From Chondrus crispus (Eukaryota; Rhodophyta; Florideophyceae; Gigartinales; Gigartinaceae), in contig NW_005178528.1 of NCBI RefSeq assembly GCF_000350225.1, positions 332,688 to 396,687 on the forward strand: a stretch of DNA of 64,000 nucleotides. The letters are read 5' to 3'. This document shows, piece after piece, positions 1-12,002 of this stretch. Below the pieces are notes generated by a model, which saw only the letters and a program-made list of their open reading frames with translations, was not told the origin of the DNA and did not search any database. Every line of letters begins with the position of its first letter. Position 1 is the stretch's first letter. A program made the position numbers and the translations under genes.

Positions 1-18
1 CATCGACATATAGCATGT

Positions 19-309
19 TTACCAGACCGTGAGAATACGGTTTGTGGTAGGGTGCGGGGTGTATGACAATCCTTTGACATCAAGGTAATCACAGATAAGC
101 CAATATAGAGCAGTAGGGCCTCGTAACATTTCCCTTGCGTATAGAACTTCCGGGGGAAGATCGGCACGAAGGTTACTAAAACAAACATTGGGGTCAGGTT
201 GGGGTTCCGCCATTACATGCAGAGCTATTGTAGCCTTAACATCGCATGGGATCATGGATCGGAGTTCATAACTTGTTAAAGCATCTCGGATTCCATTTAG
301 AGTAGCCAT
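19..309 (-). CDS. Hypothetical 96-aa protein or exon at the left edge
   Basis: An ATG-started frame of 96 residues ends just inside the window. The A/T-rich stretch before the ATG and the favourable AT-ATG-GC context suit a eukaryotic start. The protein is mixed in composition, without low complexity, and I see no signal peptide, membrane span or known motif. It could be a complete small protein or the first exon of a gene running off the left side. I do not recognise a family. The short length means chance cannot be excluded. Confidence 0.3.
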   Translation of the reverse strand: MATLNGIRDALTSYELRSMIPCDVKATIALHVMAEPQPDPNVCFSNLRADLPPEVLYAREMLRGPTALYWLICDYLDVKGLSYTPHPTTNRILTVW

Positions 310-559
310 ATTTAAATTTATTGCAAAATAATAATTAAAATGGATCCGGGCTAAACGCGAATGTTAACCTCGAAAAATGTTCCTGTAGTAGCGTGGCGAG
401 TGTACTACGTGTAAAAGTGTGGTGTCTTATACCCGTAGTAGTATTTCAGACACGTGTGTACGTTCACTAGGGCGGGACGATTACTCGTATAACAGTACTA
501 ACACGTGTGTACGTGAACAGTGTGTGCGTGTACAATAGTAGTAGGCGTGTATGCATAGT
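310..559. other. Non-coding DNA between the edge ORF and the tandem repeat
   Basis: No supportable gene. The stretch from about 380 to 560 already contains scattered ACGTGT/GTACG words that become the regular 26-bp repeat next to it. Confidence 0.6.
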
Positions 560-760
560 CGATATGAACACGTGGGCGGGTGTGAGTGCAGTAACACGTG
601 GTTGCGTGTGCGTGCAGTTACACGTGGTTGCTTGTGCGCGCAGTTACACGTGGTTGCTTGTGCCCTCAGTTACACGTGGTTGCGTGTGCGCGCAGAAACA
701 CGTGGTTCTGTGCACAATGACAACACGTATGTGCGTGGTGGGTAGGCACACGTGGGTCCG
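560..760. repeat. 26-bp tandem repeat with CACGTG core, about 8 copies
   Basis: CACGTG (once CACGTA) recurs at 569, 595, 621, 647, 673, 699, 724 and 749, that is every 26 bp for five intervals and then every 25 bp. The typical unit reads ACACGTGGTTGC followed by a GTGCGCGCAGTT-like half. CACGTG is the E-box/G-box palindrome bound by bHLH and bZIP factors in many eukaryotes. The same word is abundant in the LTRs of this window, so the array may derive from an LTR or be a factor-binding array. The reading frames running through it are products of the repeat. Confidence 0.9.
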
Positions 761-2343
761 TGGTGCACCGAAAAAATTCTTTAGTGACAAGTGTCCCTTT
801 CAAATATTGTAAAAACTTTAGAAACTTTTAACCATTACAATTTGTCCAAACAATTTCCAATTACTTCTGGATAGTGCGCAGCCTGCGGAGGGCCCTGTGA
901 TGGATACTGCCGACATAATTCTGGTCTGCGTCGTGTGCGTTAGCAAAGCGCTTGACGCACACCTTCCAGTGTAATTTTTCGCGTGGGTATGCTGCTGCAG
1001 AAACTACCGGCTGATGTGCTTGACCAGCTTCGTGGACTCGACACTGACGATAACTTGTAAAGGTGCGAGAGAAAGCGCGGAAGAGGTATGGCGTAGGACG
1101 GCTGCGTGGGAGGTTTGCTTTACGTCGTGCGAGCTGAGTAGCCACGCGGTAGATAGTAAGGGCGCGGCCCTCGTCGAGGTCGAAAGATGGCGCAGAAGCG
1201 GTAGAACTTTCCTCGTCCGAAGCTTCTACTGCCTTTATATCCACAAGGCGGGGGCTGTAAAAAGCTTAGAATGCGAGTTACAGCCGTCAAGCTGGATCAG
1301 TGGTACGGGCGGAGTGGTTTCGCCGCGGGGAGGCGTTCGGAGGATGTACGGAATTGGCGGTAGAGAAGCACAGCAGATGCGGACGGACGGACATGGAGCG
1401 GCGAGCTTGAGGGTGTAGACGGAGTACCGCGATACGGCGGTGTCGATGCGGTGACGGTAAAGAGGGCGGCGGCAGCGGCGATGCGGCGTTCCCAAATTAT
1501 GTCGGGGTGATTGGTAAGGCGCTTTACCCGCGCCATTAAAAACTGCGCTAATGCGCCAGGCGTACAGTATTTTGTACAGTACGCCCAAATGTATAACGTC
1601 CGCTGCAAAACTAGACAGTATTTATTACAGTGAACGTTAGGGAGAAAGTTAATTGTTGTAAAAACTTTCTTGATTTCCAATTCGACTGAGTGAATAGGGC
1701 GGCCTTATTTCGGATGCGCAAACGATTTGTTTCGACGGTTGGTTAAGTCGAGCCTTATTTTCGGGGACGGGGCAGGGCCAAACGGGGCGGCGGTCCCGTA
1801 AACTTATAAGTTTTGGGCGACCTGAAGGGGGCGGTCCGGAGGGGATTTTAGTGAAGGGTAAAATGGTCGTAAATAGGGTTACCTTAAAGGGAGGGGAAAA
1901 GCGGCAGGCTATTGCCTCAGAACCACTACGGAGGTGTGAGCACGGTCAGGAGACGGGGTTGTCGGGTTGATTGTTGCAGGTGATCGAGTGTGCTGAGGTC
2001 GAAGACGAGTAGCGTCTTTGACCTGGCTTTATAGTCCTATTGACTCTACAATAAAAGTAGGCGCACTACCATAAAAGGGAGGTTGCGCCACCCACGAAAT
2101 GTGTCTAAACGGTTACACCCTAAAACAGGTAGAATTGTAGGTGGCACGTCCTTAACGGACTCTATCGTTGATAGCTAAATGTAGCCTACATAGTCCATGA
2201 ATTGATATTGATAAAAGAGAAATGTGATATCTACTGTAGTTTTGTCAATAAGTCTAACAGGAACACCCTAACCCTTGATGGCAAGTTTATTTATGAGTTC
2301 ATGGTATCTCCCCTCTGCCCGGGTGCAACCTCTACCGCCCCCG
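761..2343. other. No supportable gene
   Basis: Several overlapping frames are open on both strands between 860 and 1680, but the longest lack an ATG start and resemble no family I recognise. The stretch 1690-2200 is non-coding with G-rich runs. I see no RNA gene or element boundary. Confidence 0.5.
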
Positions 2344-2721
2344 CTATAAGGGGCTTCGACTGGCATGCACCACATGTGTGCCACGTGGATCATAAATCCA
2401 ATTATAAGGATTAGATGTATTGTCATCGGCCACGGCAACGATTACAGAGTGGCAGGTGTTGCACAGGTGGGGGCGCGCAAGCGCAATGCGCAGGGTTCCA
2501 CATGCCACATGCGAGGCCAGATTGTGAGCTGCAAATATTTCACCGAAGCAAAATTCATCGTAAGTATTACCGTCGCTTGACGTAGTCATGCCTGGGGCCA
2601 GCATTTCGTCACACGTACTGTATCGACAATCATCGTGAATGCACACAAGCCGAACGACATCTCGCAATGGGAGGATCAATGGTAAAACTGGTTTTAGAGA
2701 CGTGGGTTCCCATGCTTCCAT
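2344..2721 (-). CDS. Hypothetical 125-aa ORF
   Basis: An ATG-started frame of 125 residues with a balanced, cysteine- and aspartate-containing composition and no repeats. A second ATG frame (2630-2845, minus) overlaps its start in another phase. The two could be one gene interrupted by a frameshift or a small intron. No motif or family is recognised and no promoter element is evident. Kept only because the composition is more protein-like than surrounding frames. Confidence 0.2.
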   Translation of the reverse strand: MEAWEPTSLKPVLPLILPLRDVVRLVCIHDDCRYSTCDEMLAPGMTTSSDGNTYDEFCFGEIFAAHNLASHVACGTLRIALARPHLCNTCHSVIVAVADDNTSNPYNWIYDPRGTHVVHASRSPL

Positions 2722-5700
2722 AAGCAATTGTTTCTATGAGTGTATCTTGCTGTACTTCATCACATTTCAAATCAGTTTGTATGCTCTGATTCGTTATGCT
2801 TTGTGTATTCATGTTCTGTTCTCCAACAAAGAACACTAAACACATAAAACGCCCTTAAAATCAGTGTTTGAATTAATTAGAAAGACACACAGAAGTGATT
2901 TGACAGTTTGACATCGTACAGTACCAGGCAAAATACTTTGTCAGGAAGAAGTTGTAGTATAGTATTCTTCAATTGCCCGACTGAATTCAGTATTCACCTG
3001 CATGTCGTTTCGATATACTGTACAGACCCTTCGTGACGTAGTTTATAGTCATAAGAGCCACCCCTCTTGGAGTTGCAGGGGCATTTATTGCAAAACAGGT
3101 CATAAGGGAAAGAAAGACCCCTGCGTTTCCTCTTCAGATCTCGACGCCTGTTATGCATGTTTTAGGATCCCGCGTGTTGTAAGCAATTGTATATAATAAT
3201 AGCAACGTCATCGGAAAGTTCTATTCAGAATTTCCTTGAGGAGACAGGGATGAGTTGCTCAGCCTCTTCCGGGACCGGATAAGCCATAAATATACGTTGA
3301 TAACATCGACAGGGAATCACGTGGCTTTCTCATATTGTATCTGTACCGTTTCCTCCGTACAATGGAATTCATGACCACTTTATATTTGCCTGGACTGTAG
3401 GTGTCCGGCAGGTAATGACACTTACATAGGGCAAACCGTCTATGACAATCGCTTGCTCAGGAACAAGGATACCGAAGAATGCCTGGTTTTTCTGATTGAT
3501 AGTGTGCAACTACACGAACGACGGGGTTCCGCTCCTTAAGACCATACCCAACGTGATACTACCAGTACTTCTCAATGAACAAAAACGCAGTTTCGTTTTT
3601 GGAATTATTTCACCCTTTTTGAAGAGCCTGCGAGACGTATGCTTGGTGTAGGATCAGCGAAATTTGTGCTGGCATTGCATGTCCAAACTGGTGGTGTTTA
3701 ATGGCCAGACCGCTGTGTGATGGGGAAAACAACAAATTCGATTCACACTGCAAAAGTAGTTTCGACAACTGCTTTTGCAGTGTAAATCGAAAGGTTAGTA
3801 AAGTATCCTGTTAGTACTGTACAGACTTTTCAGCACAAGTGCTGCGACTTAAATTGAATTTTGCTTAGGAACCAGCGTGCGACAACTATGAGCTGAACTC
3901 GAGTGTTACATTGTGGTAAACATCTGATGTAACGTACAAGTAATGTGACGTGTGAGGTTGGATACATGACACTGGCAGGGAAAAGGGTGAAATGGATGAG
4001 AAGACTTGTATAGGTGTTCTTCACCCCGTTTAAGTATCATAATCCCTTCTGTTGCACTCGAGAATTGAAATGGACTGCTTGCCTCGCAGTTATTTTTACC
4101 TCACACGAGGCAGTTTCCAGGTGTTGTCTCATGTGCTGGAAAAATAGCTTCCAGCCGTGTCCCAACTTGGAGCAGACCTGCACACTGATGTGACTCTGCA
4201 CTTCGGATATATTTCCACTGCTACAATGCTGCTGTAATGAAACAGAGAATGCTGCTCGTCACCCGGAATAGATTTCGCTTGTCCGTTTTTCTCAATGCAC
4301 AAACGATAGACTCCGTGTCTTTTATAAGGACAGTTGAGCCATTCATACTACAGTACAGATCTTTTGGCGCACCTGAATGTTTTTGAGTGGTATCTTCGAG
4401 GTTTCTAAGCATGTGGTCCGACCATTCAAGTCTCAGTCTAGTCAAGCATACATGAGTGGTATTATTGCGGTGATTGTATTCCTGGGCTGTGTCTCTAACG
4501 AGGTGTTGCTCCTGCGATATTTTTCTCTTCCCGTAACAACAACAAGAGTACGAGACAAGAAACTGATAAAATCATTAATCGTATGAGCCTCCTTTCCGTC
4601 CGATACAGCAATGACAATCGACGACATGGCACCTGGGAATCGAATGGAAATCCTCTATGAGACTCAATCAGAGTTGCTACTGACAATCAGCCTTGGTAAG
4701 TGTGGGAGTGTCCCAAAGAGTGTCCCAATCGATTGCATGGCCCTGTACCCGGACACGACGGCATGCCCTCACCACTACAGTAACCGCACTTTTTCAACTT
4801 TCTTTTGCGGTCATCATTGACCTGAGATTTTCGCAGTGTCGATAGGCTGCGACCACAACGTGTTGCCCTCAACGATGTCCTTGCACTCTCAAGTATAATA
4901 AAATCTCATCTACATGGTGACACGCCACACTCATATCTGGAAGGACGACACACCATATCCTCATTGAAAGCAAAAATCATGAGGCCATATTTGAGAGCGA
5001 CCCTGTCCAACATTCCGCGATGCAGCATCGAAACCTTTAGGTAGGTAGCTTGTGAGTGTGTGTGCGATACGGACTATCCACAATTAGGGGACATCTTTCG
5101 CCAGATAACGCAGATGGGCAGTTGCCCTAACCTGAAGATGTAATGGTAGAGCGTAACCAGTGCTGATCCTCATACACTTCAGGGTACCGGGACGAAAAGA
5201 ATGTCGTGTAGTGGGAGTTCTATTCCATGTATGCCCAAAGACAACAAGAATAGCGAATTCTTTCAACTTCTATTCAAAAGCCGAATGTCAGTGACGCATC
5301 TGTTCTCAATTCTTTTTTACTGCCTTGAATGAGCCCTGGACAGTACCAAAGATGCTCACGTGGGGCAACAGCTTTTTGCATTGATTCGTAAAAAACTATT
5401 TTTGCCTTTTTGATCACAGGGTGTGATAGTGCTGAACAGTGCCGTCGCCAGGCTTGTTTTTAAGAGCTGTCCAGTACAAGTTCATTACATCTTGTAGCAG
5501 TGCTTTTGAAATGCCCATTTCATACCCAAGTAAATGCCGAGGGAGCAAAATTTGTTGTACGTACGATTGGCCATACTCACTTCCTCCCTCGCATCGTTTG
5601 CATCTTCAAAAACTCCCACCAAATCAATCCGATCCATGCAAAATCAGATTGGGATGCAATTCGCAGCTCAAAGTTCGATTCGCTGTCCCCTTTTTCAACA

Positions 5701-5745
5701 GAACCAGCATGTTGGTGCGAACGTGAACAACCGCTAGGATTTTTG
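2722..5745. other. Intergenic DNA, nothing recognised
   Basis: All frames are short and broken on both strands. No repeat arrays, terminal repeats or RNA signatures were seen. Confidence 0.6.
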
Positions 5746-5757
5746 TATATATATAAA
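5746..5757 (+). promoter_or_regulatory. TATA box of the zinc-finger gene
   Basis: TATATATATAAA lies 57-68 bp upstream of the ATG at 5814. Known TATA-to-start spacing would put transcription initiation near 5780 and give a short 5' leader. It supports the reading of the following frame as a real gene. Confidence 0.6.
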
Positions 5758-5813
5758 CACAGCGGATGGCAGCGAAGTTTCACAGTCGAACACATCGACT
5801 TCGTCTCTGAAAA

Positions 5814-6281
5814 ATGGACCTCAACTACCTATTATCTCCCAGTTCAAAGCCAAATGCACTCGCAAGACGAGGAACTAACCGTTCTTCGCAAAACCATTCC
5901 ACCTCGGCGAGTGGTTCATCGCATGGGAGAAGGGCAAACCCATCTAAATCTTCGAGCACACACCACCACAACGACAAAAGCAAGAAAGAGAAACCTTCAT
6001 CGTCGCAGAAATCCACCGTTGCGACCAGGCCACACGTCTGCCATCAGTGTGATAAGCCATTCTATAAACAAGAACAGCTCAAACGCCACGTTCGTTTGGT
6101 TCATGAAAATTGGCGACCTTTCAAATGCCTCTTCTGTGAAGTTACGTTTGGAACCAAGCAGAATCTCCACGTTCATTTCACCACGAGGAAGCACCGTCAT
6201 CGATTTGAGAGCCTGGAAGCATCTAATCCGAAGCTTGCAAAGGAACTGACTTTTAAGCAGTGCCATCTTGAGAAGAGTTGA
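5814..6281 (+). CDS. Two-finger C2H2 zinc-finger protein (155 aa)
   Basis: An ATG-started, uninterrupted frame. Residues 1-70 are rich in Ser, His, Lys and Asn and look disordered. Finger 1 uses C76, C79, H92 and H97 (C-x2-C-x12-H-x4-H). Finger 2 uses C105, C108, H121 and H127 (C-x2-C-x12-H-x5-H). Both keep the aromatic and leucine core, and a TGEKP-like linker is absent (ENWRP instead). The C-terminal 25 residues are charged. The family usually binds DNA or RNA in the nucleus; the lysine-rich stretch at 56-60 could help nuclear import. A transcription-factor role is inferred from the fingers, and the target is unknown. The TATA box 57 bp upstream supports the start. No intron is needed. A longer frame in another phase covers the same bases but has no fingers. 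Confidence 0.85.
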   Translation: MDLNYLLSPSSKPNALARRGTNRSSQNHSTSASGSSHGRRANPSKSSSTHHHNDKSKKEKPSSSQKSTVATRPHVCHQCDKPFYKQEQLKRHVRLVHENWRPFKCLFCEVTFGTKQNLHVHFTTRKHRHRFESLEASNPKLAKELTFKQCHLEKS

Positions 6282-7382
6282 CGAAGTCCAACTGCATCTC
6301 TATACTCGTTCATGAAGTACATTTAGTGGAGGCGCGCTGGAGAGAGATGTTCTGGCATTCCAAAGCGAAGTGTAGCTGCATACTGTACACGGATAAACTA
6401 CTCCATATCTCCGGGCCCAGTGAAAAGTTAATTTGACAACAGTAAACACATCAATCTGTACATCTCAATAGAGAGCTATTGCACGCGCAAAAATTGGCAG
6501 CTAAATTTGGTCTTGTCCTCTTTCCCTTCCCATTTATTCACAACACCGAGCAGGCATACACCGAGCAGGCATGATCGCATTGTCAAACTGGTAACTTTCT
6601 GGGTTAGTCGTTGCAGCAAGACCGATATCCTAAAAGGATTTGCCTCTAAATGTCTATCTGGCGTATCATTCCGCCATGACTCACGCTCAAGAGACAACAT
6701 CCGACACCTCGTGTCCAGACTGCATGAGAATTCGACCGGATAGTTGCGTGAGGGTGATATCTCTTCTACGAACTGGGAACATAAGGGAAATAGAGTCCCG
6801 GAGGCACAGAGATAATGAGAGTTCAGGCCACATGTGATAATCAGGCTAATTATCGATTTCCCATTGATCCTTCATTAAACATATGCAACACAAGAATGAT
6901 GCCAAATGACGCCAAACTCTTGCCAAGTGGCTCGTCAGGGGGAGGGCAAATTTCTGGCGATAATTGCAGCAGCGACGGATGCCTTTTGTAACTTTGATAT
7001 ACTGTACTCAAAGAGACTGATACGCGAATCAAATACTCGGTTCCCTTCAGCATTCAAGGAAGAGTCCATTTTGTTCTCAAACATGTGCCTCCATCTCTTA
7101 CTGAAGCAGCCCCCTCGTTTCCATGACGAAGGATTTCCGGATTTGTGCACCAGAACCGACAACATGACTCTGCAGCTTCAAGACAAGATGAAACGGAGAA
7201 AACTCACATCCATAGTGCGAAGTAGGTAGAGAGCTGTGACTACATGCGTATCTGCATGCATGCATTCGCTGTTTGAGGCAAACCGGTCCATAAAAACGTA
7301 CTGGAGTTTACAGGTAATTTCTATCCGGAATAACGTTCTATTGCATATATGATGCAGACCGCGTCAACCGTAATAGCGCTAT
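6282..7382. other. Intergenic between zinc-finger and transporter genes
   Basis: The two flanking genes converge on this stretch. Only short frames without motifs are present. No clear polyadenylation signal stands out. Confidence 0.6.
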
Positions 7383-8504
7383 CTAAATCTCTGTGTCATT
7401 GAACTTTTGGGAGGCAGTCACTTTTCGCGACACTGACACGTTTTCTTCTACCGGACAGTCTTCCGTGGGCAGCAGTAACTCTAAGGTTGGACTGCTTACA
7501 ATTGGTCTGGGAATTCCCAGAGAGCTATTGTGGGACTTGGTGTATACGAAACAAAAGCCCGAAAAAACTGCGAGGAAGACACCGAACCACGCATGCGGGG
7601 TGAATTTTGTTCTGAAGATAGCGGCCCCAAGAAGTACGATTGCAATCTTATTCGTCTGTGCTAAGTACCGGAGGGCATCGCTAGATGCAGCCTCGAAAGC
7701 AGAGAGAACTGATACTAGACAGCCAGCACTCAGTGCGAAGGACAGGATCAACGGTAACCGCACGACGGAAGGGAGCAGGGTGATTTCATGCGAAAAAGTG
7801 GTAACTTCTTGGTTTGCAATCGAAAAGAGGAAAGCGATTGGGATAGAGAGCAGATTTGCGACAAAAGCCTTGTCGGTCGCCTTATAGCTCCCTGAACAAT
7901 ATCGCAATGCCAAAACGTAAAAGATATGAGTAGTGACATTGAAGAGAGACCATGCGTAGCCAAGAAGGGAAGTCTCAGATATGGCACTGGCCGAGTCAAA
8001 GGTAAAGACGTTCGCTAGCAAAGAAAGCGCCATGGCGGCGTAGACACCCGTCGGAATTGAATTCCCGAAAGCGATTCGTTCGACGGTCGTAACACCTAAC
8101 GGAGCCAGACTCTTGACAACAGTGAAGGCCGGTAAAGAGATGAACCGCAACGACCTTGCGTTGGAATAGTGATACAGCAGAAAGAGAATAGACGGGACGA
8201 GCATGTTGGAGACTTGGCTGAGATTTATGGCCGGCTGCTCACGCCGTACGATCGCTACGAGAGAGAAGGCGAAGACGACAACGACACATTGTATGGTGAT
8301 GATGAGCCAGGGAAAATCAAAAAGCGGTTGAGAAAAGACTGCTTTGTTCGCAAGCACAAGGGCGACAGATTGCGTGGCCCACCACAGACATGCCAAGATG
8401 CCTGCTGTGTCCCATGCGATATCGAGATTTCGGAGTGAGGCTTGAAATATGGAGCGGCGCGGGAGTGGAGGCGTGGCAGGAGAATATATTGCGTGGATCT
8501 CCAT
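7383..8504 (-). CDS. GDP-sugar (Vrg4/GONST-like) nucleotide-sugar transporter
   Basis: The frame from the first ATG (8504) gives 373 residues, the usual length for the drug/metabolite-transporter superfamily of nucleotide-sugar transporters. Upstream codons are open but contain no ATG. About ten hydrophobic spans follow a ~30-residue N-terminal tail. Near residues 283-288 the motif LAQTNKIAI replaces the GALNK-type signature that contacts the nucleotide in GDP-mannose transporters, and the segment after it (VLLGAAIF, then GVFLAVFSGF) aligns by pattern with that family. LPAFTVVKSLAPL near residue 125 matches the conserved YTIFKNLT-type span. Such proteins exchange GDP-sugar for GMP across the Golgi membrane for glycan synthesis. 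Because GALNK is not intact, substrate assignment (GDP-mannose, GDP-fucose or another) is open, and a triose-phosphate-type member cannot be fully excluded. No introns are apparent. Confidence 0.85.
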   Translation of the reverse strand: MEIHAIYSPATPPLPRRSIFQASLRNLDIAWDTAGILACLWWATQSVALVLANKAVFSQPLFDFPWLIITIQCVVVVFAFSLVAIVRREQPAINLSQVSNMLVPSILFLLYHYSNARSLRFISLPAFTVVKSLAPLGVTTVERIAFGNSIPTGVYAAMALSLLANVFTFDSASAISETSLLGYAWSLFNVTTHIFYVLALRYCSGSYKATDKAFVANLLSIPIAFLFSIANQEVTTFSHEITLLPSVVRLPLILSFALSAGCLVSVLSAFEAASSDALRYLAQTNKIAIVLLGAAIFRTKFTPHAWFGVFLAVFSGFCFVYTKSHNSSLGIPRPIVSSPTLELLLPTEDCPVEENVSVSRKVTASQKFNDTEI

Positions 8505-11500
8505 GAGATGAGGTGTGGTAGCGGGTTGATAAGAAGCGGCCCAGAAGGCATAGCGCACGTGAACCTTCAGAACAATTGAGGGTTTCGTCGTCGTACTGTA
8601 CAACGCCGTGTGGTTTCGCCGTGTCAGGAGGCTCGAGATGCTGGACTTGGTTGCGATATTTGGTTCTGCATGTGAACTTCACGGAACAACTGGATGCCAG
8701 GAGGGATCGTTGCAGCCCGGGGAGAAGATGGGGGGCTAGAGATAACTGCGGAAGCAAAAGAACGGACGTAACATGTGTGTTGAGATGTGCCAGAGGCACC
8801 AGCAATATAGCGGCTTGACATTGGGAAGTGGTTGTGCTCGCCAGGGCCGTAGTGAAACCTGTGAGCCCTGGAATGAACGTCTCCCCCCGAAAGCAGGACG
8901 GCATTGTAATGTACTCCTATGACGTTGAGACAAGTGTACCACTATACTGACGCATGTTTTTCATTGGATGTTTTTTACGGCTTGTCGGTCAATATTTAAC
9001 TGTAAAGCATTCTGACGGGTCTACACAATCCGCATACATCAGTGTTTTGAGCTCAAAAAATCGTCGTAGTGAAACGTGTTATGCAGCCCCCTTCACGCAC
9101 GGTACTGTAGTTGTGCGACGTACGTGTACCCGGTGTACACAGCCCAAACTGAGAATCGTTTCTTTGCTATAAATTTCTTTGTATAAAATAAACTGAACTG
9201 TTTCTTTGCCCTTCCTCGCGCCATCCGCAAAAAAACCCTTTTCACAACGCTTGCTTCCTAAATTATAACTTTGACAACGATTGCAACTTTGGCTGCCGAC
9301 ATCGACACACCGATACAGGGAAGATGTAGTCTGTATGGATAGCACGTAAGGCTCTCTCTACTCACACATTCCACGACTGCTCCTTCTCGCTGACTCAATC
9401 TGATGATGCAGACGTAAATGTATGATGCGAGATTTGAAATTTCCAAATGCAAAATCCTCATCGCATCCCGCTCCATCAATTCATTCCCTTTGTCTATCTC
9501 GTTTTGGTTGCCTTCCATTCCACCTGAAAGAAGATTCTTTCACCTCACCACCTCCTATGCCTGATTCATTGTCTCTCGCCTTCGTACTAATTCACATGCT
9601 TTGTTGCCCTCCGAGGTGGACAAACATCCTTCCAAATTCAGTTCCATGAAAACACATGCATGATCAAACGTCAGAATGTCGGGTATGCTCCGATTGAAAT
9701 CGTTGAGCAGGTTATTCACTAAATGACGCCATTTATGACGTTATTACGCGAAGCCCATTTTCCTACTCATGCTACTCGACCCAAAACCTTGTCATGTATG
9801 AATGACAGCTTTTCTTCTGGTGCAGCCGAAGCACCAAAAATATCTGCCGTACCCATATGGAACTCTGTAAATCTGTTTTCGGTACATATTTGGTTCCGTT
9901 GTAAAATACTATTCAAAAAACATAGATCGGCCTGATACACCAACCATGCTAAGTTCTTCGCTTGCCTATTTGAGAGTGATTTTCTGGAAGTTGTAGTTGT
10001 CGGCATTCGCGTCTATATGAATACCGAGATTTACATGTAAACCCGAAGAATGATTTCGTGGACTTTCCGTTTTTCACAATTCGCCGTACATTCCACAAAA
10101 TGAATGGAAACTCTGAGTAACGTAACTATAATGTTGTCAGTAACGGACTCGAAACTCGAAACAGAGTTGAGCGTTTGTGAATGGCACTCTTCCATCCTCA
10201 AAACTGAGTAGCTCATCACTTTATCCTATCCATCTTCAGTTCAGTTAAATCCTATCATTATTTCATTTGATTTATTGTCATGGATGAGAAACATGTCGAT
10301 CGGCACAACATTTTGCACATGATACTGCTTGGACTAGAGCGACAGTGTGTCAAACAAACCAGCCCTACCGATACTTCAACTCCTTTTTCAAATCCTTGTG
10401 ATGATCCATTACATTAGTTTCAGGTAAATACCATCAGAGTTGCGTTTGAGAGGCTTCTCTGTCGCAGTTCCTGGTTTTGTCAGAATTGGCAATGTTTTTG
10501 TACTGGTAAAGATAGTTGCTGTCGGTCGACTCGTAACGCTTGGTTGATACGACCATCTCTCTCCTGACTAGCTGCTCAGACCACATTCATGTAACCTTTT
10601 CATTTTCAATTACCGGCGAGGGGTTTCGCCCGCTCGCCATCAACAGTGCTATTCATGTCTGTCTTTTTTCTTAAAAGAAGGCTGGCATTAAAACTCTAGC
10701 TTATAGCTCTATAAACCTGCAGTTCGAACCGTTATTATCGATTCAGCGATACTCTCGCCCGAGTTGCCATGCATTACCTCTAAATATTTGCTCTGGTGTC
10801 CATGTTCAAACGTTGCCGTCGAAGTTTTGATACTCTTTCCATTTGACTGGGTTCGGGCTCGTGTATGGCCGGGAATGGCCACGTTTTCGTCGTACTGGGC
10901 TGATTTATGCGCAACCCCCTCATCACCAATGCCGTTACGACAGAAGGCAGAAGCATAACGCGCGCATTTCAGAAATTTAACCACTCTTGAATAGGCGATG
11001 TCTCGGAAAGGCTACCATCAGCTGAGATCACGCAATGACGAGTGCTATTTCTGCTTCGGAAAACTGGACTAGAACAAGGTGTAAAAACGGCATCGTGGAT
11101 CGTTTGATTTGTTTCTATCATGAAACATTAGTTACTCACTCAGTCACAGCAAAGGTTTATTACCGTCGTCTCAACAAAGAGTCATGCGTACTTTGTCCCA
11201 TATAGTAGAACTTGAAAAGAAGAACTGTACTTCTGGAAGTGCTCGGTACCAATCCGCGTTTATATGTCTGTTGGAATGTGGCTCGACTTGCTTCTTTTTC
11301 AATTAAGAGAAATGACAATAAGCACATTGGGAGATGCTTCAACTCGATACTCCTTTATTCGCTCTGTTTTTTGCGTGTCCCTTTTTGTCATTGAATTAAC
11401 TCCATGCGTATTCATAGAGAACAAGCATGCATCACACTGAAAACGTGGGGGACACGTAGTTTTCTAAGCTTCGATTGGGCCTACAGTACGTGCAATTTAG

Positions 11501-11858
11501 TGGGCAAATCTTTGAATCCCGTTCATTGTAAATCTCTCAACGACAGATGCCACGCCCTTTCAATATTCTTACATTCTTTCAGACATCGACGCCTTTGTCG
11601 GTCATACTAACGAACCTTGCAATTCATTGTCCATGCGAAGGCTGTTTTTTTAGTACCGGCTCTGTGTAGCTGTGTGTTGCGCGGCGAAACAGTACCGATT
11701 GGTAAATATGCCCGAAAACGCATAGCGCCGAATTACACATGTATAACACAAACGCTGCCCGCAGCAGCGGCGCATCGAATTAGTAGTACTTCCTCGTAGT
11801 CCTCCCCCAGAAAAAGGGGCATCACAGCTTTCCTAAACCAACTACACAGTGATCACTT
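8505..11858. other. Intergenic DNA, nothing recognised
   Basis: Frames are short on both strands and none shows a motif or convincing composition. No LTR-type ends, tandem arrays or RNA genes were seen. Confidence 0.55.
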
Positions 11859-12002
11859 ATGTCTGTTAACCGCAAGGTTTATTTCGATCACTTTCAAGGT
11901 CTCAAACGACACTACCCCGGTACCAAAGCGGAAGACATAACGATGTATCTCAGGCTTTTGAAACGTCACCTAGGGTTACGACGCAAGAAGCATCGTTCGT
12001 AG
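11859..12002 (+). CDS. Possible 47-aa basic micro-ORF
   Basis: ATG to TAG encodes 47 residues beginning MSVNRKVYFDHFQGLKRHYP and ending in a run rich in Arg and Lys (RRKKHRS). The sequence has a helix-like hydrophobic/basic pattern (YLRLLKRHLGL) and no low complexity, unusual among short frames here. It could be a short nuclear or RNA-binding peptide, one exon of a gene, or chance. No family recognised and no promoter seen. Confidence 0.25.
   Translation: MSVNRKVYFDHFQGLKRHYPGTKAEDITMYLRLLKRHLGLRRKKHRS

Noticed and set aside
560-760. Possible CRISPR array
   Set aside because: Units are directly adjacent without variable spacers and the DNA is eukaryotic.
861-1680. Overlapping minus-strand frames of 117-127 codons
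   Set aside because: The longest lack ATG starts, overlap each other and a plus-strand frame, and show no family motif.
5500-6249. 249-codon frame overlapping the zinc-finger gene in another phase
   Set aside because: It starts before the TATA box, has no motif and its composition follows the codons of the real zinc-finger frame.
8505-8603. N-terminal extension of the transporter to 8603
   Set aside because: The extension begins at TTG and contains no ATG; the first ATG at 8504 gives the usual family length.
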